Source: Paenibacillus sp. H1-7 (GTDB lineage Bacteria > Bacillota > Bacilli > Paenibacillales > NBRC-103111). Taken from it: DNA of 64,000 nt. The notes beneath the pieces were generated by a model. The model saw only the letters and a program-made list of their open reading frames with translations, made no database searches and had not been told where the DNA came from. The position numbers were made by a program, and so were the translations under genes. The stretch lies in assembly GCF_022354825.1 (NCBI RefSeq), contig NZ_CP031168.1, positions 681,001-745,000 on the forward strand. The letters run 5' to 3'. Below, piece by piece: positions 63,547 to 64,000 of this stretch (within the stretch, counting starts at the first letter, position 1; every line of letters begins with the position of its first letter).

Positions 63547-64000
63547 TCATAGCACAGGTTGTTCAGGAAGAGTATAGGTCTCCCGCGGAATGGGCCGGAC
63601 TCCCTTCTCGGCCGGGGTATGACCGGCAGGAAGGAATACCGTGACTTTCGTGCCTGCTCCCGGCTCGCTGGCGATTTGGATGGCACCGCCGTGATCGTTC
63701 AGCATTTTTTGGCAGAGCACAAGTCCGAGGCCGGAGCTTTTATCTTTGGTAGTGAAGAAGGGTTCGCCGATGCGTGCCATCAATTCCGGAGGAATGCCGT
63801 TCCCTTCGTCTGCAAAGGTCACGGCCAGCATGTCATTCGATAAATAGCAATCGATCGTAATGGTTCCGCCGTCGGGCATAGCTTCCATGCCGTTGCGAAT
63901 GAGGCTGGCAAATACATGCTTCAGCTGCTCCTCGTCGCAATAAACCTCGACCAGGTGCGTCGGGAAGAGCGGTTTCAGCTTAGCTCTGTTCAAAGCTGCT
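63547..64000 (-). CDS. Sensor histidine kinase, C-terminal ATPase domain (cut by window edge)
   Basis: The last 151 codons of a histidine kinase are visible. The HATPase motifs are present: N box LIRNGMEAMPDGG, G1 FADEGNGIPPE, F box EPFFTTKDKSSGLGL and the G2-type end ASEPGAGTKVTVFLPA. The style resembles sporulation-type and NtrB-like kinases of Bacillota. The sensor and phosphorylated His lie beyond the right edge. The TTG at 63993 is not taken as a start because the frame is open to 64000. Confidence 0.85.
   Translation of the reverse strand, partial: AALNRAKLKPLFPTHLVEVYCDEEQLKHVFASLIRNGMEAMPDGGTITIDCYLSNDMLAVTFADEGNGIPPELMARIGEPFFTTKDKSSGLGLVLCQKMLNDHGGAIQIASEPGAGTKVTVFLPAGHTPAEKGVRPIPRETYTLPEQPVL

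Overview
The window looks like a chromosomal segment of a spore-forming, moderately GC-rich member of the Paenibacillaceae (Paenibacillus or Cohnella type). The grounds are Bacillus-type ribosome binding sites with many GTG/TTG starts, many AraC regulators and Gfo/Idh/MocA dehydrogenases, a sugar-binding lipoprotein, a copper-amine-oxidase N-terminal (stalk) domain on a secreted protein, a large 7TM hybrid histidine kinase, and B. subtilis-like CheY, YfiT, YjlB and YjcF proteins. No rRNA, tRNA, CRISPR array, phage or insertion sequence is visible. The species call is inference.

Layout. 1-2700: a Zn/Cd P-type ATPase (cut by the left edge) with a CzrA-type ArsR repressor and its operator. 3000-6100: an AraC regulator divergent from a dehydrogenase/isomerase pair of sugar or inositol type. 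6110-6840: a 113-bp tandem array carrying 13 hairpins. 6850-10120: metallo-hydrolase, Nudix hydrolase, and an HxlR repressor divergent from an old-yellow-enzyme reductase. 10250-10810: a protein made of 16 QWPGHGGG repeats with a sigma-K-like promoter. 11160-17270: a thiazole/oxazole-modified peptide (TOMM) cluster. It holds a precursor with 19 Cys at exact three-residue spacing, a 658-aa ThiF-like/RRE maturation protein, a fused SagC-YcaO cyclodehydratase and a SagB-type dehydrogenase. This is the clearest specialised system in the window and belongs to the heterocycloanthracin/sonorensin type.

17450-30700: a structured leader and a double-kinase hybrid sensor, azoreductase, a two-part ThrE-like exporter whose second gene is frameshifted, PP2C-like phosphatase, aspartase, CheY, PadR and a PfkB sugar kinase. 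30800-45200: sugar-related genes (FAD oxidoreductase, AraC, dehydrogenase, GH95-like hydrolase, and a binding protein behind three identical palindromic operators), a MORN-repeat protein, a second octapeptide-repeat protein, an ANT(6)-like nucleotidyltransferase and a cupin. 45400-64000: a secreted beta-propeller, aromatic acid exporter-like protein, two acetyltransferases, YfiT, a phytoene-desaturase-like oxidoreductase, a third dehydrogenase, a MHYT-GGDEF-EAL protein, CsoR, MATE pump with an AraC regulator, TerC with a structured leader, polysaccharide deacetylase, thymidine kinase, and a kinase cut by the right edge.

Most transcription units are short and end in clear intrinsic terminators, many shared by convergent genes. 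Several regulators sit beside their likely targets with visible operators: CzrA (2652-2671), HxlR (8982-8995), PadR (28762-28787) and a LacI-type site in three copies (37824-38014).
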